From: Anaerobium acetethylicum
GTDB lineage: Bacteria; Bacillota; Clostridia; Lachnospirales; Lachnospiraceae
Length of the DNA: 64,000 nucleotides
Assembly: GCF_900096945.1 (NCBI RefSeq)
Contig: NZ_FMKA01000004.1
Location: forward strand, 174,806 to 238,805
Direction: 5' to 3'
Below, in pieces: positions 35,939 through 44,749 of this stretch (position 1 is the first letter of the stretch; each line of letters starts with the position of its first letter). The position numbers and the translations under genes were made by a program. The notes under the pieces are model-generated. The model was not told the DNA's origin. It saw nothing but the letters and a program-made list of their open reading frames with translations, and ran no database searches.

Positions 35939-35982
35939 TAAAAAGACTGCCTCCAACTAACATAATATTAGTTGGAGGCAGC
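35939..35982 (-). terminator. Terminator of the cold-shock gene
   Basis: CTGCCTCCAACTAA and TTAGTTGGAGGCAG form a perfect 14-bp stem; on the minus strand it is followed by TCTTTTT. Confidence 0.92.
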
Positions 35983-36031
35983 CTCCGTTTACGTTTTCAC
36001 GCTACAAACTATTTAATAATAACCCTGCTAA

Positions 36032-36232
36032 TTAAAGTCTGGTTACGTTAGTAGCCTGATCTCCTCTGTTGCCCTGAGTGATTTCAAAGCTAACTGACTG
36101 ACCTTCGTCTAATGATTTGAATCCGTCTCCTTCGATAGCTGAAAAATGAACGAATACGTCATTTCCGTTATCTGCTGTGATAAATCCAAAACCTTTTTCT
36201 GCGTTAAACCATTTTACTGTACCTTTATTCAT
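36032..36232 (-). CDS. Cold-shock protein, CspA family
   Basis: A 66-residue single OB-fold domain binding single-stranded RNA and DNA. It contains both RNA-binding motifs, KGFGFI and DVFVHF, and the GTVKWFN start. It probably works as an RNA chaperone. It is monocistronic, with a 135-base 5' leader typical of cold-shock genes and a strong terminator. TAGGAGGT lies upstream of the ATG. Confidence 0.97.
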   Translation of the reverse strand: MNKGTVKWFNAEKGFGFITADNGNDVFVHFSAIEGDGFKSLDEGQSVSFEITQGNRGDQATNVTRL

Positions 36233-36375
36233 TGAGGTACCTCCTAATTATTTTATTTATACTCCATTGTAAATAAAAAAATTCACACATTTCTACAAAA
36301 TATATATATACCAGCAGAATACATATATTTTCTAAAAATATGTGAAATCCATTAATACTTCTGTAATACTTGTTT

Positions 36376-36404
36376 ACTATATCATGTCTGTACCGATGCG
36401 TCAA
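36376..36404 (-). promoter_or_regulatory. Promoter of the cold-shock gene
   Basis: TTGACG (36399-36404) and TATAGT (36376-36381) on the minus strand, spacer 17 bases. It predicts a 5' leader of about 135 bases, long enough for a temperature-responsive structure. Confidence 0.6.
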
Positions 36405-36520
36405 GCATTTTCGAAAATATATATTTCGTTATGGTAAAGATACCATTATCCTTCTATATTTGCTTTTCTTCCATACTCTCATATTGGTGATATAAAACGT
36501 TCTTTATTATAAGGAAAGAA

Positions 36521-36592
36521 GTAACTATTCAGGACTATATCCTTCATAGTCACAAAGATGCACACAAATTGCAGAACCAGCAATCCGTTCCT
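36521..36592. repeat. Truncated copy of dispersed repeat family 1
   Basis: GTAACTATTCAGGAC, CTTCATAGTCAC, then GATGCACACAAATTGC...CAGCAAT match the left half of the 60702 element; similarity then stops and no right end was seen. Confidence 0.6.
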
Positions 36593-36675
36593 GTCATTCT
36601 CAGATCTGGCAGCCGCAGCGTCTTTTTTTGCCCATATATTTCCATATTAAAATTTTATTTTTTTTCGTTATTTTA

Positions 36676-36704
36676 TTGACAATCTTTTTTGTATCTGTTA
36701 AGAT
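36676..36704 (+). promoter_or_regulatory. Consensus promoter of adhE
   Basis: TTGACA (36676-36681) and TAAGAT (36699-36704) with a 17-base spacer. The -10 is embedded in a perfect dyad, GTATCT-GTTA-AGATAC (36691-36706), a possible repressor site. Confidence 0.75.
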
Positions 36705-36729
36705 ACATCTAGATAAACTTTTAACAATA

Positions 36730-36747
36730 CAGTTAAATATTTAACAT
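36730..36747. promoter_or_regulatory. Rex-like operator upstream of adhE
   Basis: CAGTTAAATATTTAACAT fits the Rex pattern TTGTTAANNNNTTAACAA at most positions, with a perfect GTTAA-N4-TTAAC core. It lies just downstream of the promoter, where the NADH-sensing repressor Rex would block transcription. Rex control of adhE is established in several Clostridia. Confidence 0.6.
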
Positions 36748-36792
36748 AATAAATCAGGGGTAGTCCCGCCATACTTTTAGGAGGAATTTTTG

Positions 36793-39408
36793 ATGGAAGA
36801 AAAGAAAATACCAACAGCAAAAGAACATGTTAACCAGCTCGTTGATAACGCGCAGATAGCTTTAAAAGAATATTTAAAGCTCGACCAGGAAACAGTTGAT
36901 AACATCGTTCATCAGATGGCTTTAGCAGGACTTGCAAAACAGCAGGAACTTGCAAAAATGGCAGTTGAAGAAACTGGCAGAGGAATCTACGAAGACAAAA
37001 TCACAAAAAACATTTTCGCGACTGAATATATCTGGCATTCAATCAAATACCAGAAAACTGTCGGTATCATAGAAGAAAACGAAGAAGACGACTTCATGCT
37101 TGTAGCTGAACCAATCGGTATTGTAGCAGGTGTTACTCCGGTAACAAACCCAACTTCAACTACTATGTTCAAAGCAATTTCATGTGCTAAGACAAGAAAC
37201 CCAATCATCTTCGGTTTCCATCCAAGCGCTCAGCAGTGTTCAAAAGCTGCCGCTCTCGCACTCAGAGATGCTGCAATCGCTGCCGGTGCTCCTGAAAACT
37301 GTATTCAGTGGATTGAATACCCTTCACTTGAAGCAACACAGGAACTGATGAATCATCCAGGAGTAGCTTTAATCCTTGCAACAGGCGGATCAGGAATGGT
37401 TAAACAGGCCTATTCTTCAGGAAAACCTGCACTCGGCGTTGGACCTGGTAACGTTCCATGCTTTATCGAAAAAACTGCAGTACTTGAACGTGCGGTTAAC
37501 GATTTAGTACTTTCAAAATCTTTTGATAATGGTATGATCTGTGCATCAGAGCAGGCTGCAGTCATCGAGGCTCCTGTTTATGATAAGGTAGTAGCTTTAA
37601 TGAAAAAAGCTGGATGCTATTTTGCAACAAAAGAAGAAATCAAAAAACTTGAACCAGTTGTAATCAACCTTGAAAAAGGCGCAGTTAATCCTGCAATCGT
37701 AGGAAAGGCTCCATACCAGATCGCAGCACTTGCAGGAATCACGATTCCTAAGGAAACAAAGGTTCTTTGTACTGAACTTGCAGGCGTTGGTCCACAGTAC
37801 CCTCTTTCAAAAGAAAAGTTATCCCCAGTTCTTGCTGTTGTAAAGGCAAAGAATGTTGAAGATGGATTCGATTTATGTGAGAAAATGTTAATACTCGGCG
37901 GAATGGGACACTCATCAGTACTCCACTCAACAGATAACGAAGTAATCAACGCTTTCTCCAACAGAATGAAAACCGGACGTATCATCATCAACTCCCCATC
38001 AACACACGGTGCAATCGGTGATCTTTACAACACCAACATGCCTTCATTGACTCTTGGCTGCGGTTCATACGGCGGAAACTCAACAACACGTAACGTATCA
38101 GCTGTCGACTTAGTTAACGTAAAACGTGTGGCAAAAAGGAGAAACAACATGCAGTGGTTTAAAATTCCGGATAGAATTTATTTTGAATCAGGCTCAACAG
38201 CTTACTTAAGCAAGATGCCTAACATCACAAAAGCATTCATCGTAACTGATCCTTCAATGACTCAGTTGGGATATGTAAATAAAGTTTTATACCAGTTAAG
38301 AAAAAGAGAACAGTATGTTCACTGCGAAATCTTTGACCAGGTAGAACCAGATCCTTCATTAGATACAATCAATAAAGGTGTTGAAGCAATGAAAAACTTC
38401 AATCCTGATGTTATCATCGCACTCGGTGGCGGATCAGCAATCGATGCAGCAAAAGGAATGTGGCTTTTCTATGAACATCCAGAAGCTGACTTCAAGAACA
38501 TGTCCTTAAAATTCCTTGATATCAGAAAGAGAGCATACAAATTCCCAATGCTTGGAAAGAAAGCTCAGTTTGTTGCAATCCCTACTACTTCAGGAACGGG
38601 TTCAGAAGTAACTTCATTCGCAGTTATTTCAGACAAAACTGAAAACAAGAAATACCCATTAGCAGATTATGAATTAACTCCTGATGTTGCAATCATCGAT
38701 CCAGATTTCGTAATGTCAGTTCCTAAAAAATCAACAGCTTGGACAGGTATGGATGTTCTTACTCATGCATTTGAAGCATACGTTTCAATCATGGCTTCCG
38801 ATTACTCAGATGCCCTTGCAGTTAAGGCAATTGAACTCGTATTCCAGTACCTGAAGAGCTCATTCACGAACGGAGCAAAAGATCCTACAGCACGTGAAAA
38901 AATGCATAATGCATCAACAATCGCTGGTATGGCATTTACAAATGCATTCCTTGGAATCAACCACTCCCTCGCTCATAAGCTTGGCGGAGAATTCCACGTA
39001 CCTCACGGCTGTGCAAATGCAATCCTTCTTCCACACGTAATCAGATACAATGGAGCGGAATGCCCTACTAAATTTACAGCTTTCCCTAAATATGAACACT
39101 ACATCGTTGGCGATAAAATCTTTGATCTTGCTAAGAAATTAGGACTTAATCCAAAGAACAACAACGACGCTGTTGAAAAATTTGCACAGGAAGTTGAAAA
39201 ATTAAACGAATACTTAGAAATTCCTGCAACTTTAAAGGAATTTGGAATCGAAGAAAAAGCATTCTCTAATAAAGTAGACGAACTTGCAGATTTAGCTTTC
39301 GGTGATCAGTGTACAACTGCAAACCCAAGACTTCCATTAGTAACTGAATTAAAAGACTTATATATGATAGCGTACTACGGAAAAGGAAACATTCCTGCAG
39401 CAAAATAA
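36793..39408 (+). CDS. adhE: Bifunctional acetaldehyde-CoA/alcohol dehydrogenase
   Basis: An 871-residue fusion that reduces acetyl-CoA to acetaldehyde and then to ethanol, using two NADH. The N-terminal half is a CoA-acylating aldehyde dehydrogenase (about 1-440) with the catalytic cysteine in DNGMICASEQA. The C-terminal half is an iron alcohol dehydrogenase (about 455-870) with GGGSAIDAAKGMW, GMDVLTHAFEAYVS and NHSLAHKLGGEFHVPHG metal sites. It is monocistronic. AGGAGG eight bases upstream favours ATG 36793 over the TTG just before it. Confidence 0.98.
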   Translation: MEEKKIPTAKEHVNQLVDNAQIALKEYLKLDQETVDNIVHQMALAGLAKQQELAKMAVEETGRGIYEDKITKNIFATEYIWHSIKYQKTVGIIEENEEDDFMLVAEPIGIVAGVTPVTNPTSTTMFKAISCAKTRNPIIFGFHPSAQQCSKAAALALRDAAIAAGAPENCIQWIEYPSLEATQELMNHPGVALILATGGSGMVKQAYSSGKPALGVGPGNVPCFIEKTAVLERAVNDLVLSKSFDNGMICASEQAAVIEAPVYDKVVALMKKAGCYFATKEEIKKLEPVVINLEKGAVNPAIVGKAPYQIAALAGITIPKETKVLCTELAGVGPQYPLSKEKLSPVLAVVKAKNVEDGFDLCEKMLILGGMGHSSVLHSTDNEVINAFSNRMKTGRIIINSPSTHGAIGDLYNTNMPSLTLGCGSYGGNSTTRNVSAVDLVNVKRVAKRRNNMQWFKIPDRIYFESGSTAYLSKMPNITKAFIVTDPSMTQLGYVNKVLYQLRKREQYVHCEIFDQVEPDPSLDTINKGVEAMKNFNPDVIIALGGGSAIDAAKGMWLFYEHPEADFKNMSLKFLDIRKRAYKFPMLGKKAQFVAIPTTSGTGSEVTSFAVISDKTENKKYPLADYELTPDVAIIDPDFVMSVPKKSTAWTGMDVLTHAFEAYVSIMASDYSDALAVKAIELVFQYLKSSFTNGAKDPTAREKMHNASTIAGMAFTNAFLGINHSLAHKLGGEFHVPHGCANAILLPHVIRYNGAECPTKFTAFPKYEHYIVGDKIFDLAKKLGLNPKNNNDAVEKFAQEVEKLNEYLEIPATLKEFGIEEKAFSNKVDELADLAFGDQCTTANPRLPLVTELKDLYMIAYYGKGNIPAAK

Positions 39409-39434
39409 GTTTTATCACACTCAATATCATCATT

Positions 39435-39563
39435 TTAATCCTCTTGAAATAACATAACAGCTGCATAGATCTCAATGATCATGCAGCTGAATAAAACCAG
39501 GAAAGCCGCTAAAGCAATAATGCTTAGCGTCTTTTCTGGTTTATTCTTTATACCAGAATTCAT
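39435..39563 (-). CDS. Possible 42-residue single-pass membrane protein
   Basis: The frame reads MNSGIKNKPEKTLSIIALAA, then FLVLFSCMIIEIYAAVML and FQED: a lysine-rich N-terminus, one hydrophobic segment of about 24 residues, and an acidic end. CAGGAG lies seven bases before the ATG. This is the layout of genuine small membrane proteins. Against it, much of the frame lies in inverted repeats (for example AAACCAG...CTGGTTT) that could simply be the terminator of the convergent adhE. Function unknown. Confidence 0.4.
   Translation of the reverse strand: MNSGIKNKPEKTLSIIALAAFLVLFSCMIIEIYAAVMLFQED
39497..39548 (+). terminator. Hairpin downstream of adhE
   Basis: AAAACCAGGAAAGCCGCTAA and TTAGCGTCTTTTCTGGTTT pair with a few bulges, ending in a weak T-rich tail. 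A second stem, CAGCTGCAT...ATGCAGCTG, lies just before it (39459-39490). Together they are the best candidates for the adhE terminator. Confidence 0.5.
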
Positions 39564-39592
39564 GTTTATGCTCCTGTATTATAACATTATCT

Positions 39593-39733
39593 GTGACTAT
39601 TCAGAACTACGTTCATCATAGTCACGGATAATACGTACAGCTTGAAAATGATCCATTTGGCGAACGTATGACTCGGATTTGCATGCAAATCCAGCATAAA
39701 AATCTCTTGCTGGACTTGGATTCAGAACAGTAC
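39593..39733. repeat. Dispersed repeat family 1, full but diverged copy
   Basis: Starts GTGACTATTCAGAACTACG and ends GGATTCAGAACAGTAC, with the interior marks CCATTTGGCG, ACTCGGATTTGCATG and CAGCATAAAAATCTCTTGC. It is about 141 bp and lies between adhE and the DUF4446 gene. Confidence 0.65.
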
Positions 39734-39820
39734 CCTTTTATAACATACTGGTCTATGCTCACTAATAACAAAAACAAGTGTCCAGAACTATATCCCGGAC
39801 ACTTGTTTTTGTTACTTACT

Positions 39821-40342
39821 TCATATTTTTATATTGAAATCATTTGATCGAATTGCCTGATCCAAAGCTTCCTTCTCTTCTTCTGATAAAACTATAAAAG
39901 ACTCGCCCTTTACAATTTCCTTTATATAAGTATAGCAGCCCTCCCTGCTATGCATGGAATTCAGAACAAGTCCATCGTTTCTGCTGTTCAGCAACGCAAG
40001 AGAAAAGCTTAATTTCCCTCCCATTTCCTTAAATGCATCGTACTTGACCATCCCCACTTTTTGGAATGTTACCATGAGGTTTTCATCAATTCTTTTTATA
40101 TCACTTTTATTTACCCTGTCTGAAAATTTCAATTCGTCTATTTCGCTGAATCTTTTTAATATCACATCTTCGAGGCTTTCAGCATTTTTTCCATTCATAA
40201 ACAAACTGTATTTCTTATTTAGTTTTCTGATTTTCACAAGAGAAACTATAAGCATAATCAGCAGAATGATAGAAAATGCTGCTACTCCACATACTATGAA
40301 TACTAGGTATTCCTTAAGAAAATCTATGATACTGCTATTCAT
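39821..40342 (-). CDS. DUF4446 family membrane protein
   Basis: A 173-residue protein with one N-terminal transmembrane helix (LVFIVCGVAAFSIILLIMLIVSLV, about 11-35) and a cytoplasmic domain that matches DUF4446 (NLMVTFQKVGMVKYDAF, FSLALLNSRNDGLVLNSMHSRE). The family is often encoded next to parB in Clostridia; function unknown. ATG 40342 is chosen (AAAGGGAT upstream) because the longer frame overlaps parB. It follows parB by 61 bases and is probably in its operon. Confidence 0.85.
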   Translation of the reverse strand: MNSSIIDFLKEYLVFIVCGVAAFSIILLIMLIVSLVKIRKLNKKYSLFMNGKNAESLEDVILKRFSEIDELKFSDRVNKSDIKRIDENLMVTFQKVGMVKYDAFKEMGGKLSFSLALLNSRNDGLVLNSMHSREGCYTYIKEIVKGESFIVLSEEEKEALDQAIRSNDFNIKI

Positions 40343-40403
40343 TTTAACAATCCCTTTCCAATATACTTGATCTGTTTTTCTTTGCACACAGGATAGCCTG
40401 GCT

Positions 40404-41300
40404 TTAGTTTTGTATTGACATGAATAAATCAAGTATTCTTTCGAGATCTTCGCTTGAATAATACTCTATTTCTATTTTACCTTTGTCTCTGTTCTTTGAG
40501 TTGACAGCTACTTTTGTTCCAAAAATACTGATCATTTTTTCTTCAATATCTTTATAAATGAATTTCTGGTGGTCAGAAACCTCAGGTTTTTTCTTTTCCG
40601 TTTTTGTTGTCATTTTATTGATCAACAACTCTGTTTCCCTGACACTCAACTTCTCATCAAAAATTTTAGTAGCTAATGCATATTGAATTTCCGGATTTTC
40701 AATTGCAATAAGAGCTCTTGCATGGCCTGGTGTCAGCATCTCATCAATGATCATCTGCTGTACCCTTTTATCAAGTTTCAGAAGCCTCATGGAGTTTGTT
40801 ACCGCTGTTCTGCTTTTTGATACTCTTTCTGCAATCTCATCCTGTTTGAGCTTAAATTCCTCCAACAGGCGTTTGTATGCCAGCGCCTCTTCTATCGGAT
40901 TCAGATTCTCTCTTTGAATATTTTCAACAAGTGAAATCTCAAGCACTTCCTGATCCGAATACTTTCTGACCAACACCGGTACTTCCTTAAGGCCTGCAAG
41001 TTTTGCTGCACGCCATCTTCTTTCACCTGCAATAATTTCATAGTAGCCATCTTTCTGCTGTACAAGAAGTGGCTGAAGAATACCGAACTGTTTGATTGAA
41101 TCTGCCAGTTCAATCAGGGAATCCTCGTCAAACGCTTTTCTTGGCTGATTTCTGTTAGGCTCAACTTTATTTATGTTAAGTTTTGTTTCAACAACATTCT
41201 CTTTTGTACTCTTTGCTGTCTTTTTAACATCCGTCTTGATTATGGTCTCAGGTATAAGGGAGTCAAGTCCTTTACCCAGTCCTCCTCTTTTTACTGCCAT
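40404..41300 (-). CDS. parB: Chromosome-partitioning protein ParB (Spo0J)
   Basis: A 298-residue centromere-binding CTPase. The N-terminal part has the nucleotide-binding GERRWRAAKLAGL box; the middle part has the DNA-binding helix-turn-helix (KQDEIAERVSKSRTAVTNSMRLL); the C-terminal end dimerises. It loads at parS sites, three of which lie just upstream of parA, and recruits SMC to organise the origin region. It overlaps parA by 10 bases. Confidence 0.96.
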   Translation of the reverse strand: MAVKRGGLGKGLDSLIPETIIKTDVKKTAKSTKENVVETKLNINKVEPNRNQPRKAFDEDSLIELADSIKQFGILQPLLVQQKDGYYEIIAGERRWRAAKLAGLKEVPVLVRKYSDQEVLEISLVENIQRENLNPIEEALAYKRLLEEFKLKQDEIAERVSKSRTAVTNSMRLLKLDKRVQQMIIDEMLTPGHARALIAIENPEIQYALATKIFDEKLSVRETELLINKMTTKTEKKKPEVSDHQKFIYKDIEEKMISIFGTKVAVNSKNRDKGKIEIEYYSSEDLERILDLFMSIQN

Positions 41301-42073
41301 TCGTCTTCCTCTTTTCCTCTTTTGATTACTTCTTCAGCCAGAAGTCTGTAGCTTTCCGCCCCTGTCGATTTTGGATCATACAAGTTAATCGGAAGCCCGT
41401 GGCTTGGTGATTCAGCAAGCCTTATATTCCTTGGTATTATCGTTTTATAAATATTCTGTTTCAAATTGCTTTTAACGTTCTCAACTACCTGTAAGGACAA
41501 GTTTGTCCTTGCATCATACATTGTGAAAACAACGCCTTCCAATTCAAGATATGGATTAAGGCGGCCCTTGACCAGGTTTATTGTATGCATAAGCTGCGTT
41601 AATCCTTCTAAAGCATAATACTCACACTGAATAGGAACAAGTACTGTATCTGCTGTCGTCATAGCATTAATTGTAAGCATGCTTAAGGATGGAGGACAAT
41701 CTATAATGATAAAATCATAATCGTCCTTAATTTCATCTATTGCTCTCTTAATAATGAATTCTCTTCCTTCGACACCAATAAGTTCAATTTCAGCTGCTGC
41801 AAGATCGACACTTGATGGAATTATCGATAAATTTTCTATCACATCTTCCTTCATGCAGTCTTCGACCTTACATTCACCGAGAATAAGGTTGTAAACTGTA
41901 TACTCCAGTTCGTTTCGATTAAGTCCAAAACCACTTGTTGTATTTCCCTGGGGATCAAGATCAATTACTAGCACTTTTTGTCCTAATTCTGCAAGAGATG
42001 CCGAGAGATTAATGGCTGTAGTCGTCTTTCCTACTCCGCCTTTTTGATTTGCCACTGCGATAGCTCTTCCCAT
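41291..42073 (-). CDS. parA: Chromosome-partitioning ATPase ParA (Soj)
   Basis: A 260-residue Walker-type ATPase with the deviant P-loop KGGVGKTTTAINL at residues 11-23, the LVIDLDPQGN box and the FIIIDCPPS Walker B. It binds DNA non-specifically as an ATP dimer; ParB stimulates hydrolysis. In Bacillus it also acts on DnaA at the origin. AAAGGGG lies upstream of the ATG; the nearest parS is 80 bases before the gene. Confidence 0.97.
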   Translation of the reverse strand: MGRAIAVANQKGGVGKTTTAINLSASLAELGQKVLVIDLDPQGNTTSGFGLNRNELEYTVYNLILGECKVEDCMKEDVIENLSIIPSSVDLAAAEIELIGVEGREFIIKRAIDEIKDDYDFIIIDCPPSLSMLTINAMTTADTVLVPIQCEYYALEGLTQLMHTINLVKGRLNPYLELEGVVFTMYDARTNLSLQVVENVKSNLKQNIYKTIIPRNIRLAESPSHGLPINLYDPKSTGAESYRLLAEEVIKRGKEEDEWQ

Positions 42074-42152
42074 TGTAATCCCCTTTCTTCATCTGCATAA
42101 ACACATTTATCATTATAGCATTATTCAAAATTATAATCTACCACTTAAACAA

Positions 42153-42168
42153 TGTTTCACGTGAAACA
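42153..42168. promoter_or_regulatory. parS site 1
   Basis: TGTTTCACGTGAAACA, a perfect 16-bp match to the bacterial parS consensus. Confidence 0.97.
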
Positions 42169-42272
42169 TTGTAATTTCATTGCCCTCACTGGCGGTTTCT
42201 CACCAAACCAAGATGTATTCCTATGTACTCACTTCATAGTATATAAATCAACCCCGTATTATCTGAATGTAA

Positions 42273-42440
42273 ATCAATTCTCTATTCTCTTGATATGAAT
42301 CGTTTCTCCATTCTATTGATATGAATCTAATTCTATTTTTATGAATCTAATTCTATTTTTATGAATCTAATTCTATTTTTATGAATCTAATGCTATTTAT
42401 CTAAATCTAATTCTCTGGATATGCATCCAATTCTCTATCT
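42273..42440. repeat. 20-bp tandem repeat between parS sites
   Basis: Unit ATGAATCTAATTCTATTTTT occurs three times exactly from 42321, then once with two changes (42381), and two more diverged units follow to 42440. Similar degenerate units precede it from 42273. It lies between parS 1 and parS 2. Confidence 0.85.
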
Positions 42441-42527
42441 GCACTTCCAGACTATGCTTGAATTTTCTACTACCATACTTCAACTATTCCATGCGCCTGC
42501 AGTTTTCATTTCGATTCAAAGGCAGAA

Positions 42528-42543
42528 TGTTTCACGTGAAACA
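42528..42543. promoter_or_regulatory. parS site 2
   Basis: TGTTTCACGTGAAACA, perfect consensus. Confidence 0.97.
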
Positions 42544-42668
42544 TTCTATTTCTCATCTCACTGCATCCATTAAATTATCTGTTAATATTTTATACTTATT
42601 TACATTCTTCCATCAACAGATTATTCACATCACAAACACTACTTTTTTCACCTAACTTCAGTTCTCGA

Positions 42669-42684
42669 TGTTTCACGTGAAACA
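42669..42684. promoter_or_regulatory. parS site 3
   Basis: TGTTTCACGTGAAACA, perfect consensus. Confidence 0.97.
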
Positions 42685-42925
42685 TTCGCATTTCCGATCA
42701 AAATCATCGCGTTTCATGAACCCCATACAAAAATTAAATCAACTCTTCAAAACCACATCCTTCCTGGTTGCAGATGATTCACATAAATTGATTTTACTCC
42801 TTTTCTTCCCAATGTAAATTTTTAAACTTTTATCCATATATTTATTAAAATATTATATGATTTCATTTGTATATCCCGACGAATTAGACTATAATATATT
42901 TATATTTAAACGAAAGGAGTCTCCC

Positions 42926-43882
42926 ATGAAATCTAGAAACCGATTTAAATTTTTAATAATGGTTACGACTGCAGCTATTGCCATCCTACACCTCATCAAC
43001 CATTTCGTATCCTATTTAGCAACACTAAAAGGAATTTTAAATACAAACCAGGGGAATTTTTACGAATGGAGATTTGGCAGGATATTTTACACAAAGCAGG
43101 GAAATGGTTCTCCTATTCTGCTGATTCATGACCTTAATTCTTCTGCTTCATCTTATGAGTGGAATCGGATCATCAAATCTCTTTCTGAAACCAATACGGT
43201 ATATGCATTAGACCTTCTCGGATGCGGACGTTCTGACAAGCCAAACCTTACTTACACCAATTTTCTTTATGTACAGATGATTTCAGATTTTGTTAAAAAT
43301 GTAATCCAGCATAAGACTGATGTTATTGTTACCGGTGCCTCCAACTCCTTTGTGATCATGGCATGTCATAATGATGAGACTATATTTGACAAAATTTTGA
43401 TGATCAATCCTGACAGCTTGTTCAAATTGAACCAGGTTCCTTCCAAGAAAGCAAAATCATTAAAATTGATTTTTGATGTGCCTGTAATCGGAACCTTCAT
43501 CTATAATATCTGGACATGTAAAGTAAATATACGTTGTGCTTTTGAAAACCGCTTCTTCAGCAATGAAAAGATGGTTTCTAATAAGACAGTCAATGCTTAT
43601 TTTGAATCGGCACATAATGATAAAAACCATTCAAAATACCTGTACGCAAGCATACTTGGGAAATATACAAATATCAATATACTGCATGCACTGAAGGAAT
43701 TGAATAACAGCATCTTCGCTATAGGCGGTTCTGATGAAAAAGATATCAATAATACAATTGATAATTATATTTACTATAATCCATCGATTGAAAGCGCCTA
43801 TATTGAAGATACTAAACATCTTCCACAACTGGAAGCTCCTGAGGAAATTATTGAACAGATTCAGATTTTCTTCCATAGTTAG
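42926..43882 (+). CDS. Membrane-anchored alpha/beta hydrolase
   Basis: A 318-residue protein with a basic N-terminus and one hydrophobic anchor (FLIMVTTAAIAILHLINHFV, about 10-30), followed by an alpha/beta-hydrolase domain. LLIHDLNSSASSYEW gives the oxyanion region, LLGCGRSDKP the typical turn, VTGASNSF the nucleophile elbow with serine flanked by GxSxS instead of the usual GxSxG, and DTKHLPQLEAPEE the catalytic histidine. Substrate unknown. ATG 42926 has GAAAGGAGT upstream; the longer frame is unlikely. It is divergent from parA and convergent with rsmG. Confidence 0.85.
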   Translation: MKSRNRFKFLIMVTTAAIAILHLINHFVSYLATLKGILNTNQGNFYEWRFGRIFYTKQGNGSPILLIHDLNSSASSYEWNRIIKSLSETNTVYALDLLGCGRSDKPNLTYTNFLYVQMISDFVKNVIQHKTDVIVTGASNSFVIMACHNDETIFDKILMINPDSLFKLNQVPSKKAKSLKLIFDVPVIGTFIYNIWTCKVNIRCAFENRFFSNEKMVSNKTVNAYFESAHNDKNHSKYLYASILGKYTNINILHALKELNNSIFAIGGSDEKDINNTIDNYIYYNPSIESAYIEDTKHLPQLEAPEEIIEQIQIFFHS

Positions 43883-43935
43883 CTGATTCCCGATTGTTTT
43901 CTTCTGAAATAGTGACAATGTATGATTATGATTAA

Positions 43936-43979
43936 ACAAAAGGCAATGTATGAAATTTCGCATACATTGCCTTTTTTGT
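43936..43979. terminator. Bidirectional terminator between the hydrolase and rsmG
   Basis: AAAAGGCAATGTATG and CATACATTGCCTTTTTT form a long stem with A and T runs on both sides, ending two convergent genes. Confidence 0.92.
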
Positions 43980-44019
43980 TCTCTGATATTCTCATTTAGT
44001 TTGATTATGAACCGCCATC

Positions 44020-44745
44020 CTATTCAATCGGGCTTTTTGTAGGAAGTCCTGCTTTTCTAGGATACTTTTTCGGAGTCTTTTTGACTTTCTCTATTACCAC
44101 AAGATTTCTAGACATATCTGTTCGTGGAAGTTCAAATTCCACCTCTTTTTCAAGCTTTCCTCCAAGAATGAAGATTGCATTTTTAGAATTTGCGAGTTCC
44201 TCATCGATTTTCCCGGATTTATAAGGGATGAATTTACCGCCTTCCTTCACATATGGAAGACAATACTCGGTAAGACTCGACAGGTTTGCAACTGCTCTTG
44301 ATACACATAAGTCGAAACACTCCCTGTATTCCTCTTTCTGAGCAAATTCTTCAGCGCGTCCGTGAATTGTCCTGATATTCTCCAAGCCAAGTTCCTCGAT
44401 TACCGCATTCAGAAAATTGATTCTCTTGTTCAGTGAATCAAGAAGCACGATATTCAGGTGTGGAAATGCTATCTTCAGAGGGATACCTGGAAAACCTGCT
44501 CCGGTTCCGATATCAATCACGGAACTGATGCCAGCGAGATCAGTCGCCTTGACAAGCGAAAGACTGTCAATAAAATGTTTATTTATGACATCTTCATATT
44601 CCGTTATCCCTGTCAGATTCATCAACTTGTTCCACTCAATCAGCATTTCATAATACCTGATGAACTGCTCAATCTGCCTGCCGCTCAACTTGATTTCAAG
44701 GTGACTAAGGCCCTCTTCGAAATATTGAATATTATATTTTTCCAT
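44020..44745 (-). CDS. rsmG: 16S rRNA (guanine527-N7)-methyltransferase
   Basis: A 241-residue SAM-dependent enzyme that methylates G527 of 16S rRNA. It shows VIDIGTGAGFPGIPLKIAFP (SAM loop), NIVLLDSLNKRINFL and FDLCVSRAVANL. It is the last gene of the yidC-jag-mnmE-mnmG-rsmG series; it starts four bases after mnmG. GAGG lies upstream of the ATG. Confidence 0.97.
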   Translation of the reverse strand: MEKYNIQYFEEGLSHLEIKLSGRQIEQFIRYYEMLIEWNKLMNLTGITEYEDVINKHFIDSLSLVKATDLAGISSVIDIGTGAGFPGIPLKIAFPHLNIVLLDSLNKRINFLNAVIEELGLENIRTIHGRAEEFAQKEEYRECFDLCVSRAVANLSSLTEYCLPYVKEGGKFIPYKSGKIDEELANSKNAIFILGGKLEKEVEFELPRTDMSRNLVVIEKVKKTPKKYPRKAGLPTKSPIE

Positions 44746-44749
44746 CTAT

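Noticed and set aside
42321..42440. CRISPR array
   Set aside because: The 20-bp units are directly adjacent with no spacers, and there are no cas genes.
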